From: Phenylobacterium zucineum HLK1
GTDB lineage: Bacteria > Pseudomonadota > Alphaproteobacteria > Caulobacterales > Caulobacteraceae
Direction of reading: 5' to 3'
Assembly (NCBI RefSeq): GCF_000017265.1
Contig: NC_011144.1
Location: 2,892,001-2,956,000 of the forward strand
DNA: 64,000 nucleotides
In this document: piece by piece, positions 63,345-64,000 of the stretch
Layout of the letters: each line of letters starts with the position of its first letter
Position numbering within the stretch: the first letter of the stretch is position 1
The notes under the pieces: model-generated
Seen by the model: the letters and a program-made list of their open reading frames with translations, nothing else
What the model was told of the DNA's origin: nothing
Database searches by the model: none
Position numbers and translations under genes: made by a program

Positions 63345-63566
63345 ATGGACGCCTTCGCCATCGCCCGCGGCGGGCTGGCCGCCGCCGAACGCCGCTTCGA
63401 GACGGCCGCCTCGCGCGTGGCGCGCTCGACCGCCGACGAGGATGTCGACCTTGGTCGCGAGATGGTCGAGATGATCCAGGCCAAGCACCACTTCTCAGCC
63501 AATCTGAAGGTCATCCAGTTCGCCGACGAGATGTACCGGTCGCTTCTCGAAATTCAGGTACGCTGA
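63345..63566 (+). CDS. Flagellar basal-body rod-like mini-protein
   Basis: 73 residues. The N-terminus IARGGLAAAERRFETAASRV resembles the rod/hook amphipathic start, and EMVEMIQAKHHFSANLKVIQ followed by ADEMYRSLLEI matches the C-terminal segment of FlgC/FlgE-type proteins. The middle domain is absent, so it is a natural mini-version or a remnant. Short family members are found in Caulobacterales; role unknown. Confidence 0.7.
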   Translation: MDAFAIARGGLAAAERRFETAASRVARSTADEDVDLGREMVEMIQAKHHFSANLKVIQFADEMYRSLLEIQVR

Positions 63567-63660
63567 AGCCGCTCCGGCGGTGGACCCAAGCGCCGCCGTG
63601 ACGCAGAATGACCCCGAAGGCGCGGCCTCCGATCGCGCCGCCTTCCGGGGGGATTTTCCG

Positions 63661-64000
63661 ATGCGCCGCCTGATGCCGCTCGCCGCCGCGGCCCTTCTGC
63701 TGGGCTCGTGCCAGCAGAAGGCCGAACAGCCCGCTTTCACCGGCCTCGACATGCAGGAGCTGATGATCCACGTGGTCGATCCGGCCGCCTTCGCGTTCTG
63801 GCGCGGGTCGGGCTGGGAGATCACCGAGGCGGGCGAGCGCGATCTGTCGCCCACCACCGAGGAGGAGTGGAAGGTCGTCGAGGACGGCGCCGCCACCGTC
63901 GCCGAGGCGGGCAACCTGCTGATGCTGCCCGGCCGCCCGCGCGAACCAGCCGCCGAGTGGAACCGCTACGCCAAGCTGCTGACAGAGCGGGCGCTGGAGG
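63661..64000 (+). CDS. Predicted lipoprotein, 3' end outside window
   Basis: 113 residues seen. Signal MRRLMPLAAAALLLGSC with a lipobox (LGSC), then QQKAEQPAFTGLDMQELMIH. The frame is open to the right edge. No recognised domain. Confidence 0.7.
   Translation, partial: MRRLMPLAAAALLLGSCQQKAEQPAFTGLDMQELMIHVVDPAAFAFWRGSGWEITEAGERDLSPTTEEEWKVVEDGAATVAEAGNLLMLPGRPREPAAEWNRYAKLLTERALE

Noticed and set aside
63495..63914. Minus-strand frame over the right-end lipoprotein
   Set aside because: The plus-strand frame has a lipobox signal and natural start; the reverse frame is Ser/Arg-rich and featureless.

Overview
This is a GC-rich window whose gene content suggests an alphaproteobacterium of the Caulobacterales type, for example Phenylobacterium. 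The assignment is inferred from family content only: large TonB-dependent receptors, many acyl-CoA enzymes, and a flagellar mini-protein in the right flank. No species can be named from the sequence alone.

Positions 1 to about 58.8 kb form a dense catabolic region built almost entirely from CoA-ester chemistry. It holds three acyl-CoA ligases (one cut by the left edge), three CaiB-type CoA transferases, four acyl-CoA dehydrogenases, seven crotonase-fold proteins, three MaoC or double-hotdog hydratases, a thiolase, an HMG-CoA-synthase-like/DUF35 fusion, four hotdog thioesterases, and an SDR and an aldo-keto reductase. It also holds a one-chain acyl-CoA carboxylase and a second carboxylase made of separate biotinyl and carboxyltransferase proteins. 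Uptake or export is covered by three TonB-dependent receptors and three MFS transporters. LysR and GntR regulators are present. No P450, Rieske oxygenase or other ring hydroxylase is visible, so the first attack on the substrate is encoded elsewhere or the substrate enters as an acid.

The standout feature is a set of coenzyme F420 genes: the bifunctional FO synthase (cofG-cofH fusion), cofC, cofD and an F420-dependent NADP reductase. They sit head-to-tail with 4 to 8 nt overlaps inside a minus-strand operon (about 28.0 to 16.8 kb). That operon begins with a luciferase-like F420-dependent oxidoreductase and also encodes two CoA transferases, a pair of acyl-CoA dehydrogenases and a crotonase. 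A second, closely similar oxidoreductase lies at 29.0 kb and cofE lies at 32.4 kb in the carboxylase operon. The pathway therefore appears to make its own deazaflavin cofactor. The partners (Rv3520c-type oxidoreductase, DUF35 protein, thiolase, paired FadE proteins, CoA transferases) recall the side-chain part of actinobacterial sterol catabolism. A polycyclic or isoprenoid substrate with a side chain is a reasonable but unproven guess.

Layout: 4.8-15.1 kb is a minus-strand beta-oxidation operon; 15.2-16.8 kb is a pair of plus-strand thioesterases; 16.8-28.0 kb is the F420 operon; 28.1-32.3 kb holds a crotonase, the second oxidoreductase and a receptor; 32.4-39.1 kb is the carboxylase, crotonase, AKR and cofE operon; 39.2-41.5 kb is a receptor; 41.6-45.0 kb is an MFS, SDR, crotonase and thioesterase operon; 45.2-58.8 kb is a set of short divergent units ending with an AtuA-family protein. 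Most divergent intergenic regions are AT-rich islands in otherwise GC-rich DNA and share a loose direct repeat (AGTNN, five bases, GTTAG or GTTAT) that may be a common operator.

From 58.9 kb a tRNA gene with anticodon CAU marks a change to ordinary chromosomal genes: a SIMPL-domain protein, panD, a YbhB-like protein, a serine beta-lactamase family protein and small secreted or flagellar proteins.
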